Part shown: one piece after another, positions 14,132 through 20,829 of the stretch
Layout: the number at the start of each line of letters is the position of its first letter
How positions within the stretch are numbered: position 1 is the first letter of the stretch
Source of the DNA: Paludibacter sp. UBA5753
Lineage (GTDB): Bacteria; Bacteroidota; Bacteroidia; Bacteroidales; Paludibacteraceae
Direction: 5' to 3'
DNA length: 20,829 bases
Assembly: GCA_002427615.1 (NCBI GenBank)
Contig: DIFH01000117.1
Span: 4,597-25,425, forward strand
The notes under the pieces: model-generated
The model's database searches: none
Seen by the model: the letters and a program-made list of their open reading frames with translations, nothing else
What the model was told of the DNA's origin: nothing
Made by a program: the position numbers and the translations under genes

Positions 14132-16447
14132 TTACTCATAGAGATTTTCCTCACATCCTGAGTTGACATTGAAAGTTGCCGGAACATCGAAATTTTCATT
14201 TGACAAATAACCCAGATTTGGATCGTTTAAAACTTTTTTCATGTACAATGCCCAAATAGGTAAAGCCATGCTTGCACCTTGTCCTTCTGCAATATTATCG
14301 AAGTGTATCGACCGGTCTTCGCCACCTACCCAAACGCCGGATACGAGTGAAGGAGTGTAGCCCATAAACCAACCATCCGAATTATTTTGAGTGGTTCCTG
14401 TTTTACCTCCCATAGGCATCATCAATCCATAATTCCGGCGGATACGTCCACCTGTTCCGCCATCAACAACTGAACGCATCATGTAAATCATTTTATAAGC
14501 AGTCGTTTCACTAAATATCTCGTGCATTTTAGGTGTAAATGTTGCAATCACGTTTCCATTCGAGTCTTCAATGCGCGAAACATAAACCGGTTCGACCCGA
14601 ATCCCTTTATTAGGAAATGCCGTGTAAGCATCCACCATTTCGGCAACAGATATTTCACAAGGACCTAACGCAAGTGATACAACCGGATCGAGCTGCCCGC
14701 GAATACCGAACGATCGCATCAGTTTTACCAAGGCTTCCGGCGTAAATAAACTCATTAGATAAGCTGAAATCCAGTTGTTTGAGTTAGCAAGTCCCCAGCG
14801 TAAACTTACCGACTCGCCGATACGGGATTTAGAAGTATTCCTTGGCGTCCAGGGTTGACCGTTTCCATCGATAAGTGTGATCGGCCTGTTGATTGTTCTG
14901 TCGCAGGGCGACATGCCTTCCTCCATGGCTAAGGTGTATAAATAGGGTTTTACGGTAGAACCCACCTGACGGCGGCCTACATTGACCATATCATATTGGA
15001 ATTGGGAAAAATCAGGTCCGCCCACGTAGGCTTTCACATGACCACTGCGTGCATCCATCGACATAAAACCACAACGCAGAAAGTGTTTGTGATACCGAAT
15101 TGAATCAAGTGGCGACAGCACTGTATCAATCATTCCATCATAAGAAAACACCTGCATTTCTAAAGGTTTCTTAAACAAGATGTCGATTTGTTCTTTGCTA
15201 AATCCGGCAGCTTTCATTTTAATATAACGTTCGGATTGTTTCATCGAGCGTTCCATTATATTGTCAATGTCTTCCTGTCTCATTCTTCGCGAAAATGGCG
15301 CATACGAGCGTCCTTTCTTTTCCTTGAAGAATGATTTTTGAAGTGATACAATATGTTCTTTCACGGCATCTTCAGCATATTTCTGCATACGCGAATCAAT
15401 GGTTGTGTAAATTTTCAACCCATCAACATAAATATTATACGGCGAACCGTCAGGTTTAGTGTTTTTATTGCAGAATCCGTACAAAGGGTTGTTTTCCCAT
15501 TGCCAAACATCGTCTTTGTATTTTTGTTGCTGCCAGCTTGCATAATCACTTTTATCTGGTTCTTTGGCTGTCAGCATTATTCTCAGATATTCCCTGAAAT
15601 AGGGGGCAAGACCCAATTTATGATCTGCTTTCTGATATTTAAGTGTTAACGGAAGTACTTTTAACGAATCGTATTGTTCACGGGATATGTAATCAGCTTT
15701 GCGCATTTGGTTCAGAACCACGTTTCTTCGTTCACGGGTACGTTCATTATATCTGACCGGATTGTATAATGATGGATTTTTACACATTCCGACCAATGTA
15801 GCCGCTTCTTCAATTTTAAGTTGGGCGGGGTTCGTACTGAAATAAATTTGTGATGCCGACTTGATACCGACCGCGTTATTCAGGAAACTGAACTGATTGA
15901 GATACAATGTGATAATTTCTTCTTTCGTATAAAGTTTTTCCAGTTTAACTGAAATTACCCATTCAATAGGTTTTTGAAAAGCACGTTCAATAAAATTTTC
16001 GGCTTCGGGAGAATAGAGCTGTTTGGCTAATTGTTGGGTTATTGTGCTTCCGCCACCTGAACTTTTACGTTGAAAGATTCCTCTTAAAATGGCAGCGCGC
16101 GATAATGCAATGCCATCAATGCCCGAGTGTTCGTAAAAACGAATGTCTTCAGTGGCTATTAATGCATTAATTACATTTTCTGAAATTTGATTATAATTAA
16201 CTTTGACACGGTTTTCTTTACTTTTTGAAAACCGTCCCAATAGTTGCAAATCAGATGTGTAAATTTCAGTTGCATATTTATTTATAGGATTCTGGAGTTC
16301 ATCAACGGGTGGAAGATAACCAATCCAACCTATGCTGATAAATACAAAAATAAGAACGATTAAAGCTATTCCGAAGCTGAATAACCACCAGAACCAGCGT
16401 GAAAATTTTTTACGAAAGTTACTTTTTTGAGCTAAATTTCCCATCAT
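14132..16447 (-). CDS. Bifunctional class A penicillin-binding protein (PBP1A-like)
   Basis: This 771-aa inner-membrane enzyme polymerises glycan strands and cross-links peptides in peptidoglycan. After a short basic N terminus comes one membrane segment (about 19-42). The GT51 glycosyltransferase domain has ATEDIRFYEHSGID, with catalytic E100, and GGGSTITQQLAKQLY (131-145). The transpeptidase domain has Ser497 in STVK (497-500), SNN (556-558) and KTGTT (682-686). It belongs to the mrcA/ponA class. I place the start at the ATG at 16447 (16444 also possible): the longer frame would begin with a TTG at 16480, inside the predicted promoter box at 16470-16477. No lipoprotein signal or C-terminal PASTA repeats are present. 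hemW lies 104 nt upstream on the same strand, but the internal promoter suggests independent transcription. Confidence 0.94.
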   Translation of the reverse strand: MMGNLAQKSNFRKKFSRWFWWLFSFGIALIVLIFVFISIGWIGYLPPVDELQNPINKYATEIYTSDLQLLGRFSKSKENRVKVNYNQISENVINALIATEDIRFYEHSGIDGIALSRAAILRGIFQRKSSGGGSTITQQLAKQLYSPEAENFIERAFQKPIEWVISVKLEKLYTKEEIITLYLNQFSFLNNAVGIKSASQIYFSTNPAQLKIEEAATLVGMCKNPSLYNPVRYNERTRERRNVVLNQMRKADYISREQYDSLKVLPLTLKYQKADHKLGLAPYFREYLRIMLTAKEPDKSDYASWQQQKYKDDVWQWENNPLYGFCNKNTKPDGSPYNIYVDGLKIYTTIDSRMQKYAEDAVKEHIVSLQKSFFKEKKGRSYAPFSRRMRQEDIDNIMERSMKQSERYIKMKAAGFSKEQIDILFKKPLEMQVFSYDGMIDTVLSPLDSIRYHKHFLRCGFMSMDARSGHVKAYVGGPDFSQFQYDMVNVGRRQVGSTVKPYLYTLAMEEGMSPCDRTINRPITLIDGNGQPWTPRNTSKSRIGESVSLRWGLANSNNWISAYLMSLFTPEALVKLMRSFGIRGQLDPVVSLALGPCEISVAEMVDAYTAFPNKGIRVEPVYVSRIEDSNGNVIATFTPKMHEIFSETTAYKMIYMMRSVVDGGTGGRIRRNYGLMMPMGGKTGTTQNNSDGWFMGYTPSLVSGVWVGGEDRSIHFDNIAEGQGASMALPIWALYMKKVLNDPNLGYLSNENFDVPATFNVNSGCEENLYE

Positions 16448-16469
16448 GTAAATACCAAGATTTAAAACA

Positions 16470-16477
16470 CAAAAGTA
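16470..16477 (-). promoter_or_regulatory. -7 promoter element of the class A penicillin-binding protein gene
   Basis: The minus strand reads TACTTTTG, a match to TAnnTTTG, 22 nt before the ATG at 16447. A TTTT (16495-16498), not TTTG, sits near the -33 position. The implied transcript starts near 16464 and gives a leader of about 17 nt. This rules out the longer frame that opens at 16480. Confidence 0.5.
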
Positions 16478-16551
16478 CAATTTTTTTTTTGACTAAAATC
16501 AGTCGTATTTAAAAATCGGATAATTACCGTTAAATAATAGATTAATAAAGA

Positions 16552-17679
16552 TTAAACATACATCAACTCACCGATAATCAAATTTGAAATATGAATTCCT
16601 TCCTTTGTGAGCGATAACAAATGTTCATTGTATTTAAGTTTATTCATTTCAATAAATTGAGTGGAATTCTTCGTACAATAGTTTTTAAACTCAACCCCAA
16701 AGTTTGCCTCAATCAATTTTAAATCAATACCTTTCACCGTTCGTAAAGCTACCATCACATAATCGTTGTAGCGTTCGTTCAAGGTAAGAACTTCTTTTTC
16801 AAAGAAACTTTCATCGTTTTTTAAGGCATTGATATATTTTTTATTGGATGAAATATTCCACTGCCTTGAATTTCCATCGTAGGAATGAGCCGAAGGTCCG
16901 ACTCCTAAATATGGATTCAACTCCCAATAAGCGCTGTTGTGGCGCGAATGGTATCCGGGTAAAGAAAAGTTGGATATTTCGTAAGCTTCAAATCCGTTTT
17001 CTATCATTTTCTGAAGCATAATGTCGTACATTATAATCATTTCATCATCCATAACAACATCTACTTTTCCCATTTCACGTTGTTTCCAGAGCCGGGTGCC
17101 TTCTTCATAGGTAAGCCCATAAGCCGAAATATGTTGTACGTTTAATTGAAAGGCTATGTTGAGCTGATTTTTCCAGCGTTCAATTGTTTGAGAGGGCAAT
17201 CCGTATATCAAGTCAATGCTAATATTATTAAAACCATGATCTTGGCATTTTTTTACAGCATTGATAGCTTGTATTCCCCTATGCCTTCTGTTTATTCGCT
17301 TCAGATCTTCATCGTCGAACGATTGGATACCGATACTAATTCGATTGAATGGGAGAGAAGCAATAGAGTCAAGAAATTCGGGACTTAAATCATCCGGATT
17401 AGCTTCAAAAGTTATTTCTGCATCAGGATTCACATTGTATAAACTGAAAATTGTACTGAAAATTGCCATAAACTGTGAATTGTTGAGTACACTGGGCGTG
17501 CCGCCGCCAAAATATATCGTTTCTATCGGTGAGTTTTTCAAATAATCTTTGCGTAAGTTGAGCTCCCTATTGATGCAATCAACAATTTCAGGGATTAAAT
17601 GAGGTGCAACCTGCGTATAAAAATCGCAATAAGTGCATCGTTGTTTGCAAAACGGGATGTGTATATAAATGCCAGCCAT
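16552..17679 (-). CDS. hemW: HemW-type radical SAM protein (coproporphyrinogen III oxidase-like)
   Basis: This 375-aa cytoplasmic protein has the radical-SAM iron-sulfur motif CKQRCTYCDF (Cys11, Cys15, Cys18, with Phe20) at the N terminus. FGGGTPSVL (57-65) follows as the SAM-binding glycine motif, then RISIGIQSFDDEDLKRINRRH and the GVGPSAHSY segment typical of the HemN/HemW family. The CxxxCxxCDF form and the length (HemW about 375-400) point to HemW, which in studied bacteria binds heme and is thought to act as a heme chaperone rather than as the oxygen-independent oxidase HemN (about 450 aa, CxxxCxxC with further cysteines). Many databases still call it an oxidase. It is the first of three minus-strand genes. 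No other heme gene is in the window. Confidence 0.92.
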   Translation of the reverse strand: MAGIYIHIPFCKQRCTYCDFYTQVAPHLIPEIVDCINRELNLRKDYLKNSPIETIYFGGGTPSVLNNSQFMAIFSTIFSLYNVNPDAEITFEANPDDLSPEFLDSIASLPFNRISIGIQSFDDEDLKRINRRHRGIQAINAVKKCQDHGFNNISIDLIYGLPSQTIERWKNQLNIAFQLNVQHISAYGLTYEEGTRLWKQREMGKVDVVMDDEMIIMYDIMLQKMIENGFEAYEISNFSLPGYHSRHNSAYWELNPYLGVGPSAHSYDGNSRQWNISSNKKYINALKNDESFFEKEVLTLNERYNDYVMVALRTVKGIDLKLIEANFGVEFKNYCTKNSTQFIEMNKLKYNEHLLSLTKEGIHISNLIIGELMYV

Positions 17680-17761
17680 ATTATAATATTCAGAATATCA
17701 ATTTGTTGTTTAGAAAAATCGTGTTTTGTCATTGTTCTTTTGACAAAAACGTAACAAAATG

Positions 17762-17792
17762 TTTGTATTTTCGGGAAAAGAGCGTATCTTTG
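17762..17792 (+). promoter_or_regulatory. Promoter of tRNA-Pro
   Basis: TTTG at 17762-17765 and TATCTTTG at 17785-17792 match the Bacteroidetes -33 and -7 consensus with a 19-nt spacer. The tRNA begins 28 nt after the -7 box. This is the clearest promoter in the window. Confidence 0.85.
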
Positions 17793-17820
17793 CACTCGCT
17801 TTTCAGAAATAGAATAGCAA

Positions 17821-17895
17821 CGGGGTGTAGCGCAGTCCGGTTAGCGCACCTGCTTTGGGAGCAGGGGGTCGTGGGTTCGAATCCCGCTACCCCGA
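17821..17895 (+). tRNA. tRNA-Pro (anticodon UGG)
   Basis: The 75-nt cloverleaf is complete. The acceptor stem cggggtg (17821-17827) pairs with taccccg (17888-17894) with one G-U pair. There is a D-arm with gcgc/gcgc and an anticodon stem cctgc/gcagg around loop tttggga, which gives anticodon TGG and reads CCA and other proline codons. A T-arm with gttcgaatc follows. The discriminator is A17895 and CCA is not encoded, as is usual in Bacteroidetes. It stands alone, with its own promoter and terminator. Confidence 0.97.
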
Positions 17896-17907
17896 CAAAA
17901 AAATCAG

Positions 17908-17940
17908 CCACTTACAATTAATTTTGTAGGTGGTTTTTTT
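17908..17940 (+). terminator. Intrinsic terminator of tRNA-Pro
   Basis: ccacttacaa (17908-17917) pairs with ttgtaggtgg (17924-17933), with one G-U pair, around a 6-nt loop, followed by seven T residues. It starts 12 nt after the tRNA. Confidence 0.9.
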
Positions 17941-18054
17941 GTTTTTACCTCTGTGTGATTTATTACAAAATGCCTTGTTTTTAGGATTGACTTCGTCAGA
18001 TGAACCTGAAAATAAGTTGGAAAGGGCTTCATTAGTCCAAATTAATCCAAAATA

Positions 18055-19125
18055 CTACTTAACAATGATAGCTTCAAGATTTTTATTCCGAATCTGAATG
18101 TAAATGATAGAACCCGCTTTTGAATATTCAGTTTTTACATAACCCATGCCAATTCCTTTTTTGCTATCGGGAAGCATGGTTCCTGAAGTTACCTGACCAA
18201 TGATTTCATTGTTTTTGTTGACAATGTCATAGCCATGACGGGGAATGCCGCGTTCGCTCAATTCAAAACGAACCAGTTTACGCGTTACACCTTCGGCTTT
18301 TTGTTTTTCGAGCAGCGGGCGATCGATGAAGTTTTTTCCAGCCGTGAATTTGGTAATCCAACCCAAATTTGCTTCAATCGGCGAAGTTGTATCGTCGATG
18401 TCGTTTCCGTACAGGCAAAAACCTTTTTCGAGACGTAAAGTATCACGGGCGCCCAATCCAATCGGCTTAATGCCATATTCAGCTCCTGTTTCAAATAAGG
18501 CATTCCAAATTTTATCGGCATGTTCGGGGTGGAAGTACAATTCAAACCCGCCTGCACCGGTATAACCTGTGTTCGAAAGAATTACATCCTCAACGCCTGC
18601 AAAACTACCTACTTTGAAATTGTAGTAGGGAATTTCAGACAAATCAATCGGAGTAAGTTTTTGTAACATTTCGGTAGCCTTTGGTCCTTGTACAGCCAAT
18701 TGCGCCATCCAGTCCGAAGCATTTTCCAGTTCAGCTCCTTCTGTATTGTTAGCCACACACCAGTTCCAGTCTTTTTCAATATTCGATGCATTTACAACCA
18801 GTAAATACTTATTTTCAGCGTAATAGTAGACCAGTAAATCATCTACAATACCACCTTTGCCATTCGGAAAACAGGAATATTGCGCTTTGCCCAAGGTCAG
18901 CGCCGAAACATCGTTCGAAGTTATTTTTTGCAAAAAAGTTTGCGCATTAGGCCCTTTCACCCAAAACTCGCCCATGTGAGATACATCGAATACCCCGACG
19001 CCGTTTCGAACGGTCAGATGTTCATCGTTTATTCCACTATATTCTATGGGCATATTGTAGCCTGCAAACTCGTGCATTTTTGCTCCAAGCGCAATGTGTT
19101 TTTCTGTAAATGCTGTTGTTTTCAT
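18055..19125 (-). CDS. gcvT: Glycine cleavage system T protein (aminomethyltransferase)
   Basis: This 356-aa cytoplasmic enzyme moves the methylene group from aminomethyl-lipoyl H protein to tetrahydrofolate, releasing ammonia. Conserved segments are [11 protein letters not shown] (44-54), the catalytic-aspartate strand [11 protein letters not shown] (Asp95/Asp96), [16 protein letters not shown] (185-200), [18 protein letters not shown] (225-242), and the C-terminal [18 protein letters not shown] (313-330). The length fits the usual 360-370. It lacks FAD- or NAD-binding domains, which excludes dimethylglycine or sarcosine dehydrogenases. The DDLLVY and LRLEKG motifs argue against YgfZ. gcvH and gcvP are not in the window, so the system is not encoded as one cluster here. 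pepT lies 112 nt upstream on the same strand. I found no clear promoter box. Confidence 0.96.
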   Translation of the reverse strand: MKTTAFTEKHIALGAKMHEFAGYNMPIEYSGINDEHLTVRNGVGVFDVSHMGEFWVKGPNAQTFLQKITSNDVSALTLGKAQYSCFPNGKGGIVDDLLVYYYAENKYLLVVNASNIEKDWNWCVANNTEGAELENASDWMAQLAVQGPKATEMLQKLTPIDLSEIPYYNFKVGSFAGVEDVILSNTGYTGAGGFELYFHPEHADKIWNALFETGAEYGIKPIGLGARDTLRLEKGFCLYGNDIDDTTSPIEANLGWITKFTAGKNFIDRPLLEKQKAEGVTRKLVRFELSERGIPRHGYDIVNKNNEIIGQVTSGTMLPDSKKGIGMGYVKTEYSKAGSIIYIQIRNKNLEAIIVK

Positions 19126-19237
19126 GATAGATACAGCTTCCTAAATTTCCGCACAAAAGAGATTTGAAGAAAGCATTTTTATTAGTTGTTAATTTAGTTG
19201 AATTGTCTTAAAATCCCTTTTTGGGGATAAAGGAAAT

Positions 19238-20461
19238 TTACTTCTTTCCAAGTATTTCGGCTATTTTCACGATGACCATCATGGCTTTTTCCATCGATTG
19301 AATGGGAACGTATTCGAAGCGTCCGTGGAAGTTATGCCCACCGGCAAAAATATTCGGGCAGGGCAGACCTTCGAACGAAAGGCGTGCGCCATCAGTTCCA
19401 CCGCGAATAGGTTTTACATTGGGTTTCACACCGACAGCTTCCATGGCTTCGAATGCCAGATTAACTACATGGATCACCGGTTCCACTTTTTCACGCATGT
19501 TATAATACTGATCACGAAGTTCAAGCGTAGCTGTGTTTTCGCCAAATTCAGCATTTATTTTATTAACAATATGTTGCATTTCCTTTTTACGTCGTTCAAA
19601 ACGGTCGCGGTCATGGTCGCGAATAATATAGCTTAGCGTGGATTTTTCCACAGCGCCGTTCATGTTGGTGAGATGGAAAAAACCTTCGTACCCTTGCGTA
19701 TGTTCAGGCGTTTCGTGACGTGGCAACATATCGATAAACTGATTGGCAATCCGCATTGAATTAATCATTTTGTGATAAGCATAACCCGGATGAACATTCA
19801 GTCCCTTAAAAGTGACTTTAGCAGCTGCAGCGTTGAAGTTTTCATATTCAAGTTCGCCAATTTCGCCGCCATCCATGGTGTAGGCCCATTCGGCGCCAAA
19901 TTTTGTAACATCGAAATGATCGGCGCCCTGGCCGATTTCTTCATCCGGAGTAAAACCTATGCGTATTTTACCATGTTTAATTTCGGGGTGTGCAATCAGG
20001 TATTCCATGGCGGTAACAATCTCGGCCAATCCGGCTTTGTCGTCGGCTCCAAGCAAAGTTGTCCCATCGGTAACAATAATATCCTGACCTTTGTATTGAA
20101 GAATTTCAGGGTACTTCTCGGTTTCGAACACAATAACCTGTTCATCGTTAAGCAAAATATCATTGCCATCGTAATTTTCCACAATACGGGGTTTCACATG
20201 TTTAGCCGTCATATCAGGACTTGTGTCCATGTGTGCCACATAGCCTATTGTTGGAATTTTTTTATCGGTATTGGCAGGTAAAGTAGCCATAATATAGCCG
20301 TTTTTATCCAAATCAATATCTTCTAATCCAATTGATTTAAGTTCTTCTACCAAATATCTTGCAAAAATCATTTGGCCCGGAGTACTGGGAGTCATATTGG
20401 TATTCTCGTCAGAAGTGGTAGTAAAGCTGACGTATTTTAAAAAGCGTTCTGTTAATGTCAT
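19238..20461 (-). CDS. pepT: Peptidase T (tripeptide aminopeptidase, M20B)
   Basis: This 407-aa cytoplasmic dizinc enzyme removes the N-terminal residue from tripeptides. The length and residue numbering match E. coli PepT closely. Metal and catalytic residues are visible: H78 and D80 in AHMDTSPD, D140 in GADDKAG, E174 and E175 in [14 protein letters not shown]197 in [16 protein letters not shown], and H379 in [14 protein letters not shown] set the start at the ATG at 20461 ([13 protein letters not shown]). A longer frame reaches 20647, but its extra 62 residues are low-complexity and unlike the family, and the predicted -7 box lies inside it. gcvT is downstream, 112 nt away; the two are functionally unrelated as far as known. 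Confidence 0.95.
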   Translation of the reverse strand: MTLTERFLKYVSFTTTSDENTNMTPSTPGQMIFARYLVEELKSIGLEDIDLDKNGYIMATLPANTDKKIPTIGYVAHMDTSPDMTAKHVKPRIVENYDGNDILLNDEQVIVFETEKYPEILQYKGQDIIVTDGTTLLGADDKAGLAEIVTAMEYLIAHPEIKHGKIRIGFTPDEEIGQGADHFDVTKFGAEWAYTMDGGEIGELEYENFNAAAAKVTFKGLNVHPGYAYHKMINSMRIANQFIDMLPRHETPEHTQGYEGFFHLTNMNGAVEKSTLSYIIRDHDRDRFERRKKEMQHIVNKINAEFGENTATLELRDQYYNMREKVEPVIHVVNLAFEAMEAVGVKPNVKPIRGGTDGARLSFEGLPCPNIFAGGHNFHGRFEYVPIQSMEKAMMVIVKIAEILGKK

Positions 20462-20481
20462 GTTGTTTTTTTTTGATTGTA

Positions 20482-20489
20482 CAAAATTA
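20482..20489 (-). promoter_or_regulatory. -7 promoter element of pepT
   Basis: The minus strand reads TAATTTTG, a match to TAnnTTTG, 20 nt before the ATG at 20461. The implied leader is about 14 nt. A TTTG at -33 is not visible. The box supports the 20461 start over the longer frame from 20647. Confidence 0.45.
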
Positions 20490-20763
20490 CTTTTTTTTCT
20501 GTATATTTTTTCAGATGGCAGTCTTTTTTTTAATGTGTTTAATAACACAAAAGCAAAGAATAAAGACGGCTCGGGTGATTGGATTGATACTTGTTCATTG
20601 AAGTTGTCTTTACTTTTGTTTTTAAAATGATTATTGCGATTTTCCACTATTTTTCAGAAATGATTTACAGGATTAATTTTACTTTTACACAATATTTTAA
20701 TTGTAGTTTTATTGTCTGTTTGGATTATCCTCAAAAGTTCCAACAACTTCAAATAAACTATTT
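20490..20763. other. AT-rich gene-free stretch
   Basis: Upstream of pepT to the start of the 51-bp repeat I find no credible coding frame, RNA gene or strong hairpin. The frame that extends pepT to 20647 is rejected. Confidence 0.6.
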
Positions 20764-20829
20764 CGGTGCGCTGCACCTTTATTTTTATTCGGGACATTAT
20801 TTCTACCAATATAACGGTGCGCTGCACCT
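20764..20829 (+). repeat. 51-bp tandem or interspersed repeat with ggtgc-gct-gcacc hairpin, cut by window end
   Basis: cggtgcgctgcacct occurs at 20764-20778 and again at 20815-20829, exactly 51 nt apart. Each copy contains a small palindrome (ggtgc, loop gct, gcacc). The spacer holds tttctaccaatataa just before the second copy. Repeats of this general look occur between genes in many Bacteroidales genomes (general knowledge, not searched). The array continues past the window, so its size is unknown. Confidence 0.65.

Noticed and set aside
16448..16480. TTG start adding 11 residues to the class A penicillin-binding protein
   Set aside because: The TTG lies at the predicted -7 promoter box, upstream of the likely transcription start; two ATG codons follow at a sensible distance.
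17604..17921. Open frames running through the tRNA and hemW 5' region
   Set aside because: They overlap the tRNA-Pro gene, its promoter and terminator, and a well-supported hemW; chance frames.
19213..19228. Hairpin atccc-gggat after pepT as a terminator
   Set aside because: The stem is only five base pairs and no T-tract follows on the minus strand.
20462..20647. 62-residue N-terminal extension of PepT
   Set aside because: It is low-complexity and absent from the family, and a -7 promoter box lies inside it; the 407-aa form matches E. coli PepT numbering.
20764..20829. CRISPR array at the right edge
   Set aside because: Only two 15-bp cores are visible and there are no cas genes; an ordinary intergenic repeat is more likely.

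Overview
The window looks like a chromosomal segment of a Bacteroidales/Bacteroidetes bacterium. The evidence is: Bacteroidetes-type promoters (TTTG near -33, TAnnTTTG near -7; the tRNA-Pro promoter matches with exactly 19 nt between boxes), lipoproteins with typical lipoboxes, a DUF4251-like lipoprotein, a class I hexameric glutamate dehydrogenase of Bacteroides length, a tRNA without encoded CCA, and low-GC intergenic DNA with two-hairpin repeats of a kind common in this phylum. This assignment is inferred from gene content, not from a phylogenetic marker.

Layout, left to right. (1) 125-3941, plus strand: a three-gene biotin-dependent acyl-CoA carboxylase operon (carboxyltransferase, biotin carboxylase, biotin carrier), most likely propionyl-CoA carboxylase. 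(2) 4039-4587, plus: a DEDDh 3'-5' exonuclease. (3) 4588-5139: no intact gene; a decayed reading frame ends in a nine-copy 21-bp repeat. (4) 5140-7244, minus: gdhA and tpx, each with a clear intrinsic terminator. (5) 7359-10270, plus: a zinc-metalloprotease-like lipoprotein and a cytoplasmic GH13 glycoside hydrolase. (6) 10271-10789: gene-free, rich in repeats and palindromes. (7) 10790-11863, plus: a DUF4251-like lipoprotein and an unrecognised protein. (8) 11930-17679, minus: hemW, a bifunctional class A penicillin-binding protein and a large secreted TPR protein. (9) 17821-17895: tRNA-Pro(UGG) with promoter and terminator. (10) 18055-20461, minus: gcvT and pepT. (11) 20764 to the end: start of a 51-bp repeat array cut by the window edge.

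Most genes are central metabolism (carboxylation of acyl-CoA, ammonia assimilation, one-carbon and peptide metabolism), redox defence and cell-wall synthesis. I see no phage, CRISPR, toxin-antitoxin, conjugative or secondary-metabolite cluster, and no convincing new multi-gene system. The unusual material is in intergenic repeats, one gene remnant and two poorly characterised proteins. Several translation starts are set here shorter than the longest open frame: 8582, 10790, 11282, 16447 and 20461.
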